A stretch of 64,000 nucleotides of DNA from Palsa-739 sp035532535 (GTDB lineage Bacteria; Actinomycetota; Thermoleophilia; Gaiellales; Gaiellaceae): the NCBI GenBank assembly GCA_035532535.1, contig DATKQT010000040.1:1-64000 (forward strand), read 5' to 3'. The stretch's first letter is position 1; the number at the start of each line of letters is the position of its first letter. Made by a program: the position numbers and the translations under genes. Below, one piece after another: positions 1 to 10,095 of the stretch. The notes beneath the pieces were generated by a model. The model did not search any database. It saw only the letters and a program-made list of their open reading frames with translations, and had not been told where the DNA came from.

Positions 1-1
1 C

Positions 2-118
2 AAGCGATTACTCGTCCGCTACGACCGCCGACACGAAATCCACGAAGCCTTCCTCGCGCTCGGCTGCTGCATCGTCTGCTTCAGGAGGCTGCAGAACTCA
101 TTCTGTGACGAGCTCTAA
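2..118 (+). CDS. C-terminal fragment of an IS5-family (DDE) transposase
   Basis: The window opens inside a reading frame that ends at TAA 116-118 after 38 residues. It reads KRLLVRYDRRHEIHEAFLAL followed by GCCIVCFRRLQNSF. The RYDRR...HEAFLxLGCxxICxxxL arrangement is the familiar tail of IS5-type transposases, downstream of the catalytic Glu. The rest of the gene lies before the window, so whether the transposase is intact cannot be judged. The frame runs towards the 3' end of uvrA, and its stop codon is also the left TAA flank of the small inverted-repeat element at 119-279. This is family recognition from a short segment; the subgroup is not determined. Confidence 0.7.
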   Translation, partial: KRLLVRYDRRHEIHEAFLALGCCIVCFRRLQNSFCDEL

Positions 119-278
119 GAGGCTCTCACATAATGATGTTCGTCGATCCGGGCGCAATCGGCGAGTGCGATGCAAGGATGCAGGGAGGCCCGATAGTTGC
201 ACTATCGGGCCGACTGAGGACGCGGCAGCGCGCCGCCGAGTGTGGCCGGGCGACACAACGCTCATTGTGTGAGAGCCT

Positions 279-279
<1 letters not shown>
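119..279. mobile_element. 161-bp MITE-like element or IS right end, flanked by TAA
   Basis: The ends are inverted repeats. The left end (119-136) starts GAGGCTCTCACATAATGA. The right end (262-279), read inwards on the other strand, starts GAGGCTCTCACACAATGA. They match at 17 of 18 positions. TAA lies on both outer sides (116-118 and 280-282), as expected for the 3-bp TNA target duplication of some IS5 subgroups. The element has no coding potential and carries an 11-bp hairpin at its centre. Either it is a non-autonomous element that landed at the end of the transposase frame, or it is the right end of that IS with an internal copy of its terminal repeat. The right border falls within the stop codon of uvrA. 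Confidence 0.55.
187..211. repeat. Perfect 11-bp hairpin inside the MITE-like element
   Basis: GGCCCGATAGT (187-197) pairs perfectly with ACTATCGGGCC (201-211) around a TGC loop. There is no T-tract on either side, so it does not look like a standard terminator. It could still act as a bidirectional barrier between the transposase frame and uvrA. Confidence 0.7.
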
Positions 280-3128
<2,849 letters not shown>

Positions 3129-3137
3129 GGAAGGGCC

Positions 3138-3143
3138 ATTGTA
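3138..3143 (-). promoter_or_regulatory. -10 box of uvrA (leaderless)
   Basis: On the minus strand the sequence is TACAAT, followed by 9 nt and then ATG. The predicted transcript would start at or within a few bases of the start codon, which supports the internal start of uvrA. Confidence 0.65.
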
Positions 3144-3149
3144 CTGCAC

Positions 3150-3163
3150 CGAACGTGTGTTCG
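3150..3163. promoter_or_regulatory. LexA (SOS) operator upstream of uvrA
   Basis: CGAACGTGTGTTCG is an exact match to the Gram-positive/actinobacterial SOS box CGAACRNRYGTTCG. It lies just upstream of the uvrA -10 box, about where the -35 would be, so bound LexA would block RNA polymerase. It is also upstream of no other gene, since the next gene runs the same way and ends at 3174. Confidence 0.8.
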
Positions 3164-3173
3164 GAAGGGGTCT

Positions 3174-3497
3174 CTAGTCCTTCGGAACGCGGTGCGGCAG
3201 CAAGCTCCAGGAGGCGGTGTTCCGCGTCGACGGGAACAGGTCGCGCCAGTCCTTGATCACGAGCCACGACCCGGCTGCGGTCGCCCCCATGGTCGCCCGG
3301 CTCAGATCCCAGGCTTCGGTGAGGCCGCCGATGAGCAGGGCGCCGAGCACGGCGAACCCGAGCGCGAACTCGTGTACGCGGAGGCCGCAGACGAAGATCC
3401 GCGGACCAAGGCGATGACGCTCCAGGCGAAGCACTCTGCCAAGGTATTCGGCGAAATCAGGTCCCGGATAAAGCTTTGCTGAGAAAGCCCTGCACAT
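3174..3497 (-). CDS. Small membrane protein of unknown function
   Basis: I do not recognise this 107-residue protein. It has a basic N-terminal part, two hydrophobic stretches (about residues 45-63 and 66-80) and a hydrophilic tail with WLVIKDWRDLFPSTRNTASW. The segment KDWRDLFPS looks conserved in character but I cannot tie it to a named family. The first ATG overlaps the upstream PH-domain gene by 41 nt. A GTG at 3434 (VLRLERHRLG) would avoid the overlap but would still keep both hydrophobic segments. Same strand and adjacency suggest co-expression with the upstream membrane PH-domain gene. Confidence 0.5.
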   Translation of the reverse strand: MCRAFSAKLYPGPDFAEYLGRVLRLERHRLGPRIFVCGLRVHEFALGFAVLGALLIGGLTEAWDLSRATMGATAAGSWLVIKDWRDLFPSTRNTASWSLLPHRVPKD

Positions 3498-3888
3498 CCG
3501 CGGGTCTCGCGACGCAGCTGATCTCGAGGTCTCCGGCGACGAGCGTGCCGTAGCCGAGCAGGCGGCCGAGGAGCGTCTGCTCCACCTCGACGGTCTGGAT
3601 CTTCTCCAGGCGGACAGCTGCGGCGCGGCGTCGAAGGGTGCCGTGCACGACGAAGAGCTTCTCCCCGGTCAGGACGACGCGGGTGCGGTCGAAGCGCCAG
3701 ACGGCCGCGACGGCGCCCACGGCGGCGAGGCAGAGCAGCGCCGCGCCGGCGGCGGACACCGGCCAGCCTCCGAGAAAGGCGATCGCCCCGAGGAGGGAGA
3801 TCAGGAGCGCGCGGCCGAGCGGCCGGACGAGAACGACGCCGTGCCGGCGCGCATCGACGTAGATCCGTTCGGATTCATCTGCAGGCAT
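3457..3888 (-). CDS. Membrane-anchored bacterial PH domain protein (DUF304/YdbS-like)
   Basis: The 143 residues begin with a short cytoplasmic part (ERIYVDARRHGVVLVRPLGR). Two transmembrane segments follow (about 27-62), then a compact beta-rich domain containing RVVLTGEKLFVVHGTLRR and RLEKIQTVEVEQTLLGRLLG. That order (two helices, then TxxRLxxxxGxxxRxxxxIxLxxIxxV) is characteristic of the bPH_2/DUF304 family. The function is not well defined; members are thought to act in membrane stress or lipid-linked processes. ATG 3886-3888 overlaps the first ATG of the divergent AI-2E permease by 2 nt, which argues that the permease starts further in. Confidence 0.72.
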   Translation of the reverse strand: MPADESERIYVDARRHGVVLVRPLGRALLISLLGAIAFLGGWPVSAAGAALLCLAAVGAVAAVWRFDRTRVVLTGEKLFVVHGTLRRRAAAVRLEKIQTVEVEQTLLGRLLGYGTLVAGDLEISCVARPADVQGFLSKALSGT

Positions 3889-3928
3889 GGGTTTGCGTCA
3901 TTCGCCGCAAGGCGACAAACCCCTCGCG

Positions 3929-4993
3929 ATGGGTGGGACAGCACGGCGGGCAGCGATCGCGACCTTGGTCGCCCTTTCGATCGTCGTCGCGGCGCTCGCC
4001 CTCTGGAAGATCAAGGCGGTCATCGCTCTCGTCTTCCTCGGGTTCATCGTCGCGGCGGCGATGCGCCCCGGGGTCGACTGGCTCCACACCAGGGCGCGGA
4101 TTCCGCGTGGTGCGGGCGTGCTCGTGCACTATGTCGCGCTGCTCGGTCTGCTCGCGCTCGTGCTCTGGCTCCTCGTCCCGCGCGCGCTCGCGCAGGTCGA
4201 GCAGGCGGTCGGGACCGTCCCGACCACGTCGAGCCAGCTCCAGCACCAGGCGAATCACTCGACCGGGATCAAGCACGAGATCCTCGTCGCGATCCAGAAG
4301 CGGCTGAAGAAGCTGCCGTCCGTCGGAGACGTCTTCCACCCCGTCGTCTCCGCGACGAAGACCGCGTTCGAGGTCATCATCGGCATCTTCTTCATGTTCG
4401 CGGTCGGCGCGTACTGGATCTTCGAACGCGACCGCACGATCGGCCTCGTGCAGTCGCTCATCCCGCGGCGGCACCGACGCGTGACGCGGGACACGTGGCT
4501 GCTCATCGACGACAAGCTCGGCGCATTCGTGCGCGGCGAGCTCCTGCTCATCACGCTCGTCGCCGTCGTCCTCTCCCTCGCGTTCTGGCTCGACGGCGAG
4601 CCGTACTGGCTGCTGATCGGCGCCGCGGCAGGCGTCTTCGAGATCGTCCCGATCGTCGGTCCGCTCATCATCGGGATCGTCGCCGTCGGCGTCGGTTTCA
4701 CCGTCGACTGGCAGACGGCGCTCGGCGCCGGCATTGCCGTTCTCGTCCTGCGGCAGCTCGAGGATCTCTTCGTCGCCCCCCGTGTGCTCGGGCACGCGGT
4801 CGGACTCTCGCCGCTCGTCGTGCTCGTCTCGGTGACGGCGATCGGGATCCTGTTCGGGGGCTTCTACGTCCTGCTCGCAATCCCGATCGCCGCAGTGCTC
4901 TCCACGCTCGTCAACGTCGTGCTGCGCGGGAACGATCCCGCGAACGAGAACGTGCCACCGTTGCTGTTCCCGGCGAAGGACGTCGAGGCGTAG
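3929..4993 (+). CDS. AI-2E family transporter (UPF0118 permease)
   Basis: This polytopic membrane protein has about 354 residues and eight predicted hydrophobic segments. The layout is typical of the AI-2E exporter/TqsA-like family: an N-terminal hairpin (LVALSIVVAALALW, ALVFLGFIVAAAMRP), a long soluble loop around 90-150, and a C-terminal block with GAAAGVFEIVPIVGPLIIGI and LEDLFVAPRVLG. The GxxxxExVPxxGP and QxxExxxxxPxxxG motifs are the family hallmarks. Substrates vary in the family (autoinducer-2, Na+/H+ in some), so the cargo here is unknown. ATG 3887 is possible but overlaps the divergent gene's start; ATG 3929 (MGGTARRAA) is preferred. Confidence 0.85.
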   Translation: MGGTARRAAIATLVALSIVVAALALWKIKAVIALVFLGFIVAAAMRPGVDWLHTRARIPRGAGVLVHYVALLGLLALVLWLLVPRALAQVEQAVGTVPTTSSQLQHQANHSTGIKHEILVAIQKRLKKLPSVGDVFHPVVSATKTAFEVIIGIFFMFAVGAYWIFERDRTIGLVQSLIPRRHRRVTRDTWLLIDDKLGAFVRGELLLITLVAVVLSLAFWLDGEPYWLLIGAAAGVFEIVPIVGPLIIGIVAVGVGFTVDWQTALGAGIAVLVLRQLEDLFVAPRVLGHAVGLSPLVVLVSVTAIGILFGGFYVLLAIPIAAVLSTLVNVVLRGNDPANENVPPLLFPAKDVEA

Positions 4994-4999
4994 CCAGGC

Positions 5000-5242
5000 C
5001 TACGCCGGCTTGCGCCAGCGGCCGAAGACGAGGCCGCCGAGGGTGAAGCCGAGCCCGAAGGTCCCGACGGCGAAGCCGCCGATGGCGATCGCCTTGCGCA
5101 CCGTCGAGAGGCGCTGCCAGCGGCCGAGCGCTTCCTCCTCCTCGGTGGTCAGCGGTTCGCCGCGCCGCTGTTTGCGCAGCGCACCGCCGGCCCGCAAGCC
5201 GAGGTAGAGGTCGTCGAAGACTTCGGCCGACTCGTCGCTCAT
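5000..5242 (-). CDS. Small single-pass membrane protein, unknown function
   Basis: The protein has about 80 residues. An acidic and charged N-terminal half (MSDESAEVFDDLYLGLRAGG, then RRGEPLTTEEEEALGRW) is followed by one glycine-rich hydrophobic helix (about 51-74) and a basic tail, GRWRKPA. I do not recognise the family. The start is ATG 5240-5242: a TACCAT -10 box ends 6 nt upstream, and the longer reading frame from 5293 would run through the inverted repeat between this gene and the divergent phosphoesterase. Confidence 0.55.
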   Translation of the reverse strand: MSDESAEVFDDLYLGLRAGGALRKQRRGEPLTTEEEEALGRWQRLSTVRKAIAIGGFAVGTFGLGFTLGGLVFGRWRKPA

Positions 5243-5248
5243 ACCGGA

Positions 5249-5254
5249 ATGGTA
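5249..5254 (-). promoter_or_regulatory. -10 box of the small membrane protein
   Basis: TACCAT on the minus strand, 6 nt before ATG 5242. It forms one half of a divergent, apparently leaderless promoter pair; the other is at 5304-5309. Confidence 0.45.
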
Positions 5255-5261
5255 ATGCTCG

Positions 5262-5296
5262 CAGGTGTCGGACACGGGATTGGTGTCTGACACCTG
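5262..5296. repeat. 14-bp inverted repeat in a divergent promoter region
   Basis: CAGGTGTCGGACAC (5262-5275) faces GTGTCTGACACCTG (5283-5296) across a 7-nt spacer, with 13 of 14 pairs complementary. Each arm is itself nearly palindromic around GTGTCnGACAC. It lies exactly where the -35 regions of both divergent promoters would be. It could be an operator or a member of a dispersed palindromic repeat family. Confidence 0.65.
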
Positions 5297-5303
5297 TCTG
5301 GAA

Positions 5304-5309
5304 TACGCT
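5304..5309 (+). promoter_or_regulatory. -10 box of the metallophosphoesterase gene
   Basis: TACGCT, 9 nt before GTG 5319. Together with the inverted repeat just upstream it favours GTG 5319 over the two earlier in-frame GTG codons (5265, 5283), which lie inside the repeat. Confidence 0.5.
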
Positions 5310-5318
5310 CATTCGCCC

Positions 5319-6113
5319 GTGGCCGCACGCATCCTGCATGTTTCCGACCTCCACGTCGGTACGCGTGAAGACCCGCAGGTCGAGGCAGCGCTCATCCGGC
5401 TCGCCGGAGAGCTGCGGCCCGACGTGCTCGTCGCGTCCGGCGACCTCACGAACCGGGGCCGCCGAGACCAGCACGAGCGCGCCCGCAGTCTGCTGCAGTC
5501 CCTCGGCGCGCCGGTGGTCGCCGTCCCCGGAAACCACGATCTCCCGTACACGTTCCCGGCGCGGTTCACGGCGCCGTGGCGGGAGTTCGAGCGTGCCTGG
5601 GAGACGACAGAGCCGACGTACGCGTCGCCGTCGCTCCATGTCGTCGGACTCAACTCGGCACGGCCGTACCGTCACCAGGGCGGCAGCCTCAGCGATGCGC
5701 AGCTGCGCGGCGCAGCGGCGCGGCTGGAACAGGCGACGCCCGGCGCGTATCGCGTCGTTGCGCTCCATCACCACATGATCGGAGCGCCGTGGCGCGCCGC
5801 CCGCAAGCGCCCGCTCGCGCGCCGGGATCACGTGCTGAGCGAGCTCGTCACGGCCGGCGCGGATCTCATCGTCGCCGGCCACATCCACCAGGCGGCGGTG
5901 AGCGAGCGCCACGAGTTCGAGGTCCTCACCGGTGACGCGCGCGCGGTCGTCGTCTCGATCGCCCCCGGCCTCGGCCGGCCGCGACCGCGACGACTCGGCG
6001 AGGCGCGTGGTCTCCAGGTCTACGAGATCGACGCCGATGTGCTCACGGTCGAGACGCACATCTGGGACGGAGACGACTGGGCCCTGACGGCACGTCGAAC
6101 CTTCAGCGGCTAG
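5319..6113 (+). CDS. Calcineurin-like metallophosphoesterase
   Basis: This soluble protein of about 264 residues is built around a dinuclear metal site. The family motifs are in order: DLH (in ILHVSDLHVG, residues 5-14), GDLTNRG, GNHD, a histidine cluster ALHHHMI and GHIHQ. These match class III 3',5'-cyclic-AMP-type phosphodiesterases of the CpdA kind as well as several DNA or nucleotide phosphatases, so the substrate is open. The start at GTG 5319 leaves only a few residues before the first beta strand, as in homologues. It converges on the next gene with a 4-nt overlap of stops. Confidence 0.85.
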   Translation: MAARILHVSDLHVGTREDPQVEAALIRLAGELRPDVLVASGDLTNRGRRDQHERARSLLQSLGAPVVAVPGNHDLPYTFPARFTAPWREFERAWETTEPTYASPSLHVVGLNSARPYRHQGGSLSDAQLRGAAARLEQATPGAYRVVALHHHMIGAPWRAARKRPLARRDHVLSELVTAGADLIVAGHIHQAAVSERHEFEVLTGDARAVVVSIAPGLGRPRPRRLGEARGLQVYEIDADVLTVETHIWDGDDWALTARRTFSG

Positions 6114-6391
6114 GACGGAGGTCGCTTCGCGCCGGGCCCGGTGATCGGGCGGTGCTGGACGAAGCGGCGGTGCAGATACAGCAACAGCGTCGAGCCGAGC
6201 AGGGCGAAGATCAGGCCGCCGGCGTGGCCGAGGAACAGATAGGCGACGATCCCGCCGAGGAACGTCCCGGCGATTCCGAGAGCGATCGTCATCGGGATGC
6301 TCATCGGGTCCGGGCCGGGAAGCGCGAGCCGCGCGAGGCCACCGACGATCAGGGCTTCGACGACGAGCGCGACGATGTACCAAAGGACCAT
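6110..6391 (-). CDS. GlsB/YeaQ/YmgE family membrane protein
   Basis: The 93 residues form three hydrophobic helices. The pattern VGGLARLALPGPDPMSIPMT is the family-typical glycine-rich turn with a PGxDPM motif. Members are the so-called transglycosylase-associated or stress-response proteins of Actinobacteria, such as GlsB; the biochemical role is not settled. The next gene in the same direction (6401-6961) has a homologous N-terminal half, so the pair looks like a local duplication with domain gain. Confidence 0.8.
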   Translation of the reverse strand: MVLWYIVALVVEALIVGGLARLALPGPDPMSIPMTIALGIAGTFLGGIVAYLFLGHAGGLIFALLGSTLLLYLHRRFVQHRPITGPGAKRPPS

Positions 6392-6400
6392 GGCGTCCTC

Positions 6401-6961
6401 CTAGCTTCGCAGACTCTCGAGCAGCCGCGTCCGCGCGGCGTTGTATTCGTCGTCGTCGAGCACGCCCGCGTCGTGCAGTTCGTCGAGCAGGCGGATGAAG
6501 TGGGCCGGGTTCTCCGTCGGCGTCTCGCCGGCGGTGGCGGTGGGAGTCGCGGACGGCTGTTGCGGGGCCGCTGCGAACGGCGGTACCGCGGCTCCGATGC
6601 GGTCGGGGTCGATGCCCGCGCGATTGAGCCGCTCTCGATAGGTGTCGACGCCGATACCGCGCTCGGGGAAGCGATATGCATCCCGGCCGATGGCCGGCCG
6701 CCGCTGCACGAACCGCCTGTACGCCACGACGAGCGCGATCGCGACCGCGAACCCGACCGTGCTGATGACGTACGGGTTGCGTGAGCCCGCCGCGTAGGCG
6801 ATGCCGCCCCCGCCGAGCGAGCCGCCGAGGCCGACGAGGATCGTGAGCCAGATGGGCATCGGGTCCGGGCCCGGCACTGCCAGGCGGGCGAGGCCGCCGG
6901 TGACGAATGCCGAGATGAGGACTCCGACGACGGTGCCGGCGGTGACGGCGCCGAGAATCAC
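6401..6961 (-). CDS. GlsB-like membrane protein with C-terminal SHOCT domain
   Basis: The 186 residues start at GTG 6959-6961, which overlaps the uvrB stop as GTGA and suggests translational coupling. Residues 1-80 are a three-helix GlsB-like unit with GGLARLAVPGPDPMPIWLTI, closely similar to the adjacent 93-residue protein. A Pro/Thr/Ala-rich linker follows. The last 35 residues (IRLLDELHDAGVLDDDEYNA then RTRLLESL) are a clear SHOCT domain, a short helical module common at protein ends in Actinobacteria and linked to oligomerisation. Its role beside uvrB is unknown. Confidence 0.75.
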   Translation of the reverse strand: MILGAVTAGTVVGVLISAFVTGGLARLAVPGPDPMPIWLTILVGLGGSLGGGGIAYAAGSRNPYVISTVGFAVAIALVVAYRRFVQRRPAIGRDAYRFPERGIGVDTYRERLNRAGIDPDRIGAAVPPFAAAPQQPSATPTATAGETPTENPAHFIRLLDELHDAGVLDDDEYNAARTRLLESLRS

Positions 6962-8961
6962 GCCGTCGCCTCGACCGCCAGCAGCTCGCGCCGAAGATCC
7001 TTGATCTCGTCGCGCAGCTTTGCGGCGTACTCGAACCTGAGCTCCTCGGCCGCGACGAGCATCTCCTCCTCGAGCGTGACCACGAGCTTCTCGAGCTCGC
7101 TGCGATCCATGCCCTCGATCTTCTTCGCGCCACGCCGGCGCCGTGCCGGAACGTGCGGCGAGTCGAGCGTGAGAAACTCGGCGATGTCGGAGACGGTCTT
7201 CGTGATCGTCGTCGGTGTGATCCCGTGCTCCTCGTTGTAGGCGAGCTGGATCGCGCGCCGGCGGTTCGTCTCGTCGATCGACTCCTTGATCGCCTCCGTC
7301 TGCTTGTCGGCGTACATGAGCACCTTGCCGTGGATGTTGCGCGCAGCGCGCCCGATCGTCTGGATCAGGGACGTCCGGCCGCGGAGGAATCCCTCCTTGT
7401 CCGCGTCGAGAATCGCGACGAGCGACACCTCCGGAAGATCCAGTCCTTCGCGCAGGAGGTTGACGCCGACGAGGACGTCGTACTCGCCCAGCCGCAGCTC
7501 CCGCACGATCTGGATGCGCTCGAGCGTGTCGATCTCGGAGTGGAGGTAGCGGGCCTTCACGCCCGATTCGAGCAGGTAGTCCGTGAGGTCTTCGGCCATC
7601 TTCTTGGTGAGGGTCGTGACGAGCGTCCTCTCTCCCACCGCCTCGCGCTGGCGGATCTCGCCGAGGAGATCGTCGATCTGGTTCCGTGTCGGGCGGAGCT
7701 CGACGTCGGGATCGACGACGCCCGTCGGCCGGATCAGTTGCTCCGCGACCTTCGTCGAGTGACGCTGCTCGTACGGCCCCGGAGTCGCGGACACGAAGAC
7801 CATCTGGGGGACCTTGGCCAGGAACTCGTCGAACCGCAGCGGCCGGTTGTCGAGCGCGGACGGGAGGCGGAAGCCGAAGTCGACCAGCGTCTGTTTCCGC
7901 GAGCGGTCGCCCTCGTACATCCCGCCGACCTGTGGGACGGTCTGGTGCGACTCGTCGATGAACACGACGAAGTCGGACGGGAAATAATCGAGCAGCGTGT
8001 GCGGCGCGGACCCGGGCGGCCGACCGTCGAGGATCCGTGAGTAGTTTTCGATCCCGTTGCAGAACCCGAGCTCCTTCATCATCTCGAGGTCGTACTCGGT
8101 GCGCTGCCGGATCCGGTGCGCCTCGAGCATCTTCCCTTCCGCTTCGAACGCGCTGACCTGCTCCTCGAGCTCCTGCCGGATCTCGCCGAGCGCGCGGTCG
8201 ATCGTCGGCTTCGACGTGACGTACTGCGTCGCGGGAAAGATGGTGATCGTGTCGTAACGCGAGAGCACCTCGCCCGTCAACGGATCGAAGTGCGAGATCT
8301 GCTCGACCTCGTCGCCGAAGAACGAAATGCGGTACGCGGTCTCCGAGTACGCCGGCTGGATCTCGACCACGTCCCCCTTCACGCGGAACTTCCCGCGACC
8401 GAGCAGGGTGTCGTTGCGGACGTACTGGATGTCGATGAGCTTCCGCAACATGAGATCGCGGTCCTGCTCCTCGCCGACGTTCACGAAGACGACTCGCTCC
8501 TTGTACTCCTCGGGCGAGCCGAGGCCGTAGATGCACGACACCGAGGCGACGATGACGACGTCGCGTCGGGAGAGGAGATTCGACGTGGCGGAGTGGCGCA
8601 GCCGGTCGATGTCGTCGTTCCTCGACGAGTCCTTCTCGATGTAGAGGTCGGCCTGCGGGACGTATGCCTCGGGCTGGTAGTAGTCGTAGTACGACACGAA
8701 GTAGTCCACCGAGTTGGCCGGGAAGAACTCCCGGAACTCGTTGCAGAGTTGTGCCGCCAGGGTCTTGTTGTGGGCGATGACGAGGGCCGGCCTCCCGACC
8801 TCCTCGATCGTCCACGCCATCGTCGCAGTCTTGCCGGTGCCGGTCGCGCCGATGAGCGTCTGGAACCGCTCGCCTGCTCGAAGCCCGGCCGAGAGCTCGC
8901 CGATCGCCCGCGGCTGATCGCCGGTCGGGCGGTAATCGACGGAAGTCTTCAGCTCGGCCAT
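6958..8961 (-). CDS. uvrB: Excinuclease ABC subunit B (UvrB)
   Basis: This is the central helicase-like subunit of nucleotide excision repair; it receives DNA from UvrA and recruits UvrC. The 667 residues show Walker A GATGTGKT (38-45), the beta-hairpin region beginning YYDYYQPEAYVPQ, DESH (Walker B), and the C-terminal helicase motifs ARNIHG and QTIGRAARN. The UvrC-binding UVR motif follows around 625-660 (LEEEMLVAAEELRFEYAAKL). ATG 8959-8961 (MAELKTSVDY) is chosen over GTG 8970 because a TACCCT box ends 9 nt before it, which suits a leaderless start. No LexA box is seen here, unlike at uvrA. Confidence 0.96.
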   Translation of the reverse strand: MAELKTSVDYRPTGDQPRAIGELSAGLRAGERFQTLIGATGTGKTATMAWTIEEVGRPALVIAHNKTLAAQLCNEFREFFPANSVDYFVSYYDYYQPEAYVPQADLYIEKDSSRNDDIDRLRHSATSNLLSRRDVVIVASVSCIYGLGSPEEYKERVVFVNVGEEQDRDLMLRKLIDIQYVRNDTLLGRGKFRVKGDVVEIQPAYSETAYRISFFGDEVEQISHFDPLTGEVLSRYDTITIFPATQYVTSKPTIDRALGEIRQELEEQVSAFEAEGKMLEAHRIRQRTEYDLEMMKELGFCNGIENYSRILDGRPPGSAPHTLLDYFPSDFVVFIDESHQTVPQVGGMYEGDRSRKQTLVDFGFRLPSALDNRPLRFDEFLAKVPQMVFVSATPGPYEQRHSTKVAEQLIRPTGVVDPDVELRPTRNQIDDLLGEIRQREAVGERTLVTTLTKKMAEDLTDYLLESGVKARYLHSEIDTLERIQIVRELRLGEYDVLVGVNLLREGLDLPEVSLVAILDADKEGFLRGRTSLIQTIGRAARNIHGKVLMYADKQTEAIKESIDETNRRRAIQLAYNEEHGITPTTITKTVSDIAEFLTLDSPHVPARRRRGAKKIEGMDRSELEKLVVTLEEEMLVAAEELRFEYAAKLRDEIKDLRRELLAVEATA

Positions 8962-8970
8962 CGGAGACAC

Positions 8971-8976
8971 AGGGTA
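8971..8976 (-). promoter_or_regulatory. -10 box of uvrB
   Basis: TACCCT on the minus strand, 9 nt before ATG 8961 and just beyond the stop of the upstream transglycosylase gene. This would give uvrB its own near-leaderless transcript. Confidence 0.45.
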
Positions 8977-8983
8977 ACGACGG

Positions 8984-9547
8984 CTACCCCTTCAAACCCA
9001 GCTGGCTCGGGTACGTGCGGCGGTAAATGCCCTTCAGGCGCTCGACCCGCGAGACGTACGCGCGCGTCTCCGGGAACTGCACCGGCTCGCGTTTTGCGAG
9101 CCAGCGGTCGACGTTCTCCTGCCCCGCGTTGTACGCCGCCAGCGCCGTGCGCTCGTCGCCGTGGTACTTGTCGAGCAGGTGCCTGAGGTACCAGGCGCCG
9201 TAGCTGACGTTGATCTCCGGCTTGTAGAGATCGGAGACGACGAAGCGCGAGCCGCCCGTGTAGGTGGCGATGCCTTTCGCCGTGGTCGGCTGGAGCTGCA
9301 TGAGGCCGAGCGCGCCGGTGGGTGAGCGCGCGTCGGCGTTGAACTTGCTCTCCTCCTCGATCACGGCCGCGAGCAGCGCGGGATTGAGGTGGTAGTTCGC
9401 AGCGTGGCCGCGGACGATCGATGCATACCGCAGCGGGAACCACAGGCGCGCCCACCACGGCGGTTCCGTTCGCTGGAGATAGAGAAACGCGCCGATGGCG
9501 GCGGCGGCGACGGCGCCTGCAAGTGTGAGCCGCCTCAGCGCACGCAC
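8984..9547 (-). CDS. Lytic transglycosylase (SLT/goose-lysozyme fold)
   Basis: The 187 residues begin with an uncleaved-looking signal anchor (residues 4-23). The SLT catalytic domain follows: AAVIEEESKFN places the catalytic glutamate at about residue 66, then SPTGALGLMQLQPTTA and ALAAYNAG. These match soluble lytic transglycosylases that cut the MurNAc-GlcNAc bond in peptidoglycan and leave 1,6-anhydro ends. It acts outside the membrane. The start overlaps the end of coaE by 13 nt, so it probably belongs to the rpsA-coaE transcript. Its products could feed the amino-sugar salvage genes elsewhere in the window, but nothing ties them directly. Confidence 0.88.
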   Translation of the reverse strand: MRALRRLTLAGAVAAAAIGAFLYLQRTEPPWWARLWFPLRYASIVRGHAANYHLNPALLAAVIEEESKFNADARSPTGALGLMQLQPTTAKGIATYTGGSRFVVSDLYKPEINVSYGAWYLRHLLDKYHGDERTALAAYNAGQENVDRWLAKREPVQFPETRAYVSRVERLKGIYRRTYPSQLGLKG

Positions 9548-10095
9548 AGTGCCTCGAAGACCTTCCCGACGAACGCGTCGAGATCCGCGAGCGACCCGTC
9601 GTTCACGAACGCGTAATCCGCGCGTCGAACCTTCTCGTCGTCCGGCAGGAGCCGCGCTTCACGCTCGGCGAGCCCCGCTCGCCGCTCCTCCCGCACGTCG
9701 GGCGGGGCAGTGACGACCACCACGGCGTCGAACCGGCTCTCGCCCCCGGTCTCGTACAGCAACGGCACCTCGACCACAGCGAGCGGCGCGTCGACGGACG
9801 CGAGCCAGGCGTCGGCCGCCGCCCGCGTCTTCGGATGGAGCAGTTGCTCGAGCCAGTCGAGCTCGGCGCGGTCGCGGAAGACGATCTCGCCGATCCGGCC
9901 GCGGTCGTCGAGCGCAGCGTCGCCCCAGCGCTCCCGGATCGCCGCGCGAACCTCCGCGTCGTCGGCAAGCAGGTCGTGCACGATCTCGTCGGCGGACAGC
10001 GTGGCGGCGCCGTGCCGCGAGAACGCCGCGAGCGCCTCGCTCTTCCCTGCCGCGATGCCGCCGGTGATCGCGACCGCGAGCGGCCGCCGGGCCAC
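9535..10095 (-). CDS. coaE: Dephospho-CoA kinase
   Basis: It catalyses the last step of coenzyme A synthesis, ATP-dependent phosphorylation of dephospho-CoA at the 3' hydroxyl. The 186 residues show the P-loop GGIAAGKS (12-19), the SADEIVHDLL segment (an Asp-Xaa-Val type lid/CoA site) and EVPLLYETGG, all typical of CoaE. The start is GTG 10093-10095, overlapping the rpsA stop by 1 nt (TAGTG). The pairing of coaE behind rpsA is common in high-GC Gram-positives. Confidence 0.93.
   Translation of the reverse strand: MARRPLAVAITGGIAAGKSEALAAFSRHGAATLSADEIVHDLLADDAEVRAAIRERWGDAALDDRGRIGEIVFRDRAELDWLEQLLHPKTRAAADAWLASVDAPLAVVEVPLLYETGGESRFDAVVVVTAPPDVREERRAGLAEREARLLPDDEKVRRADYAFVNDGSLADLDAFVGKVFEALCVR

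Noticed and set aside
187..211. The 11-bp hairpin as a rho-independent terminator for uvrA or the transposase
   Set aside because: No T-tract follows on either strand and it sits at the centre of the inverted-repeat element.
3129..3149. Earlier ATG for uvrA (7 extra residues)
   Set aside because: It lies upstream of the -10 box at 3138-3143, and the extra residues do not resemble UvrA N-termini.
5265..5318. Earlier GTG starts of the metallophosphoesterase (SDTGLVSDTC...)
   Set aside because: The residues derive from the inverted repeat and precede the -10 box; homologues begin just before ILHVSDLH.
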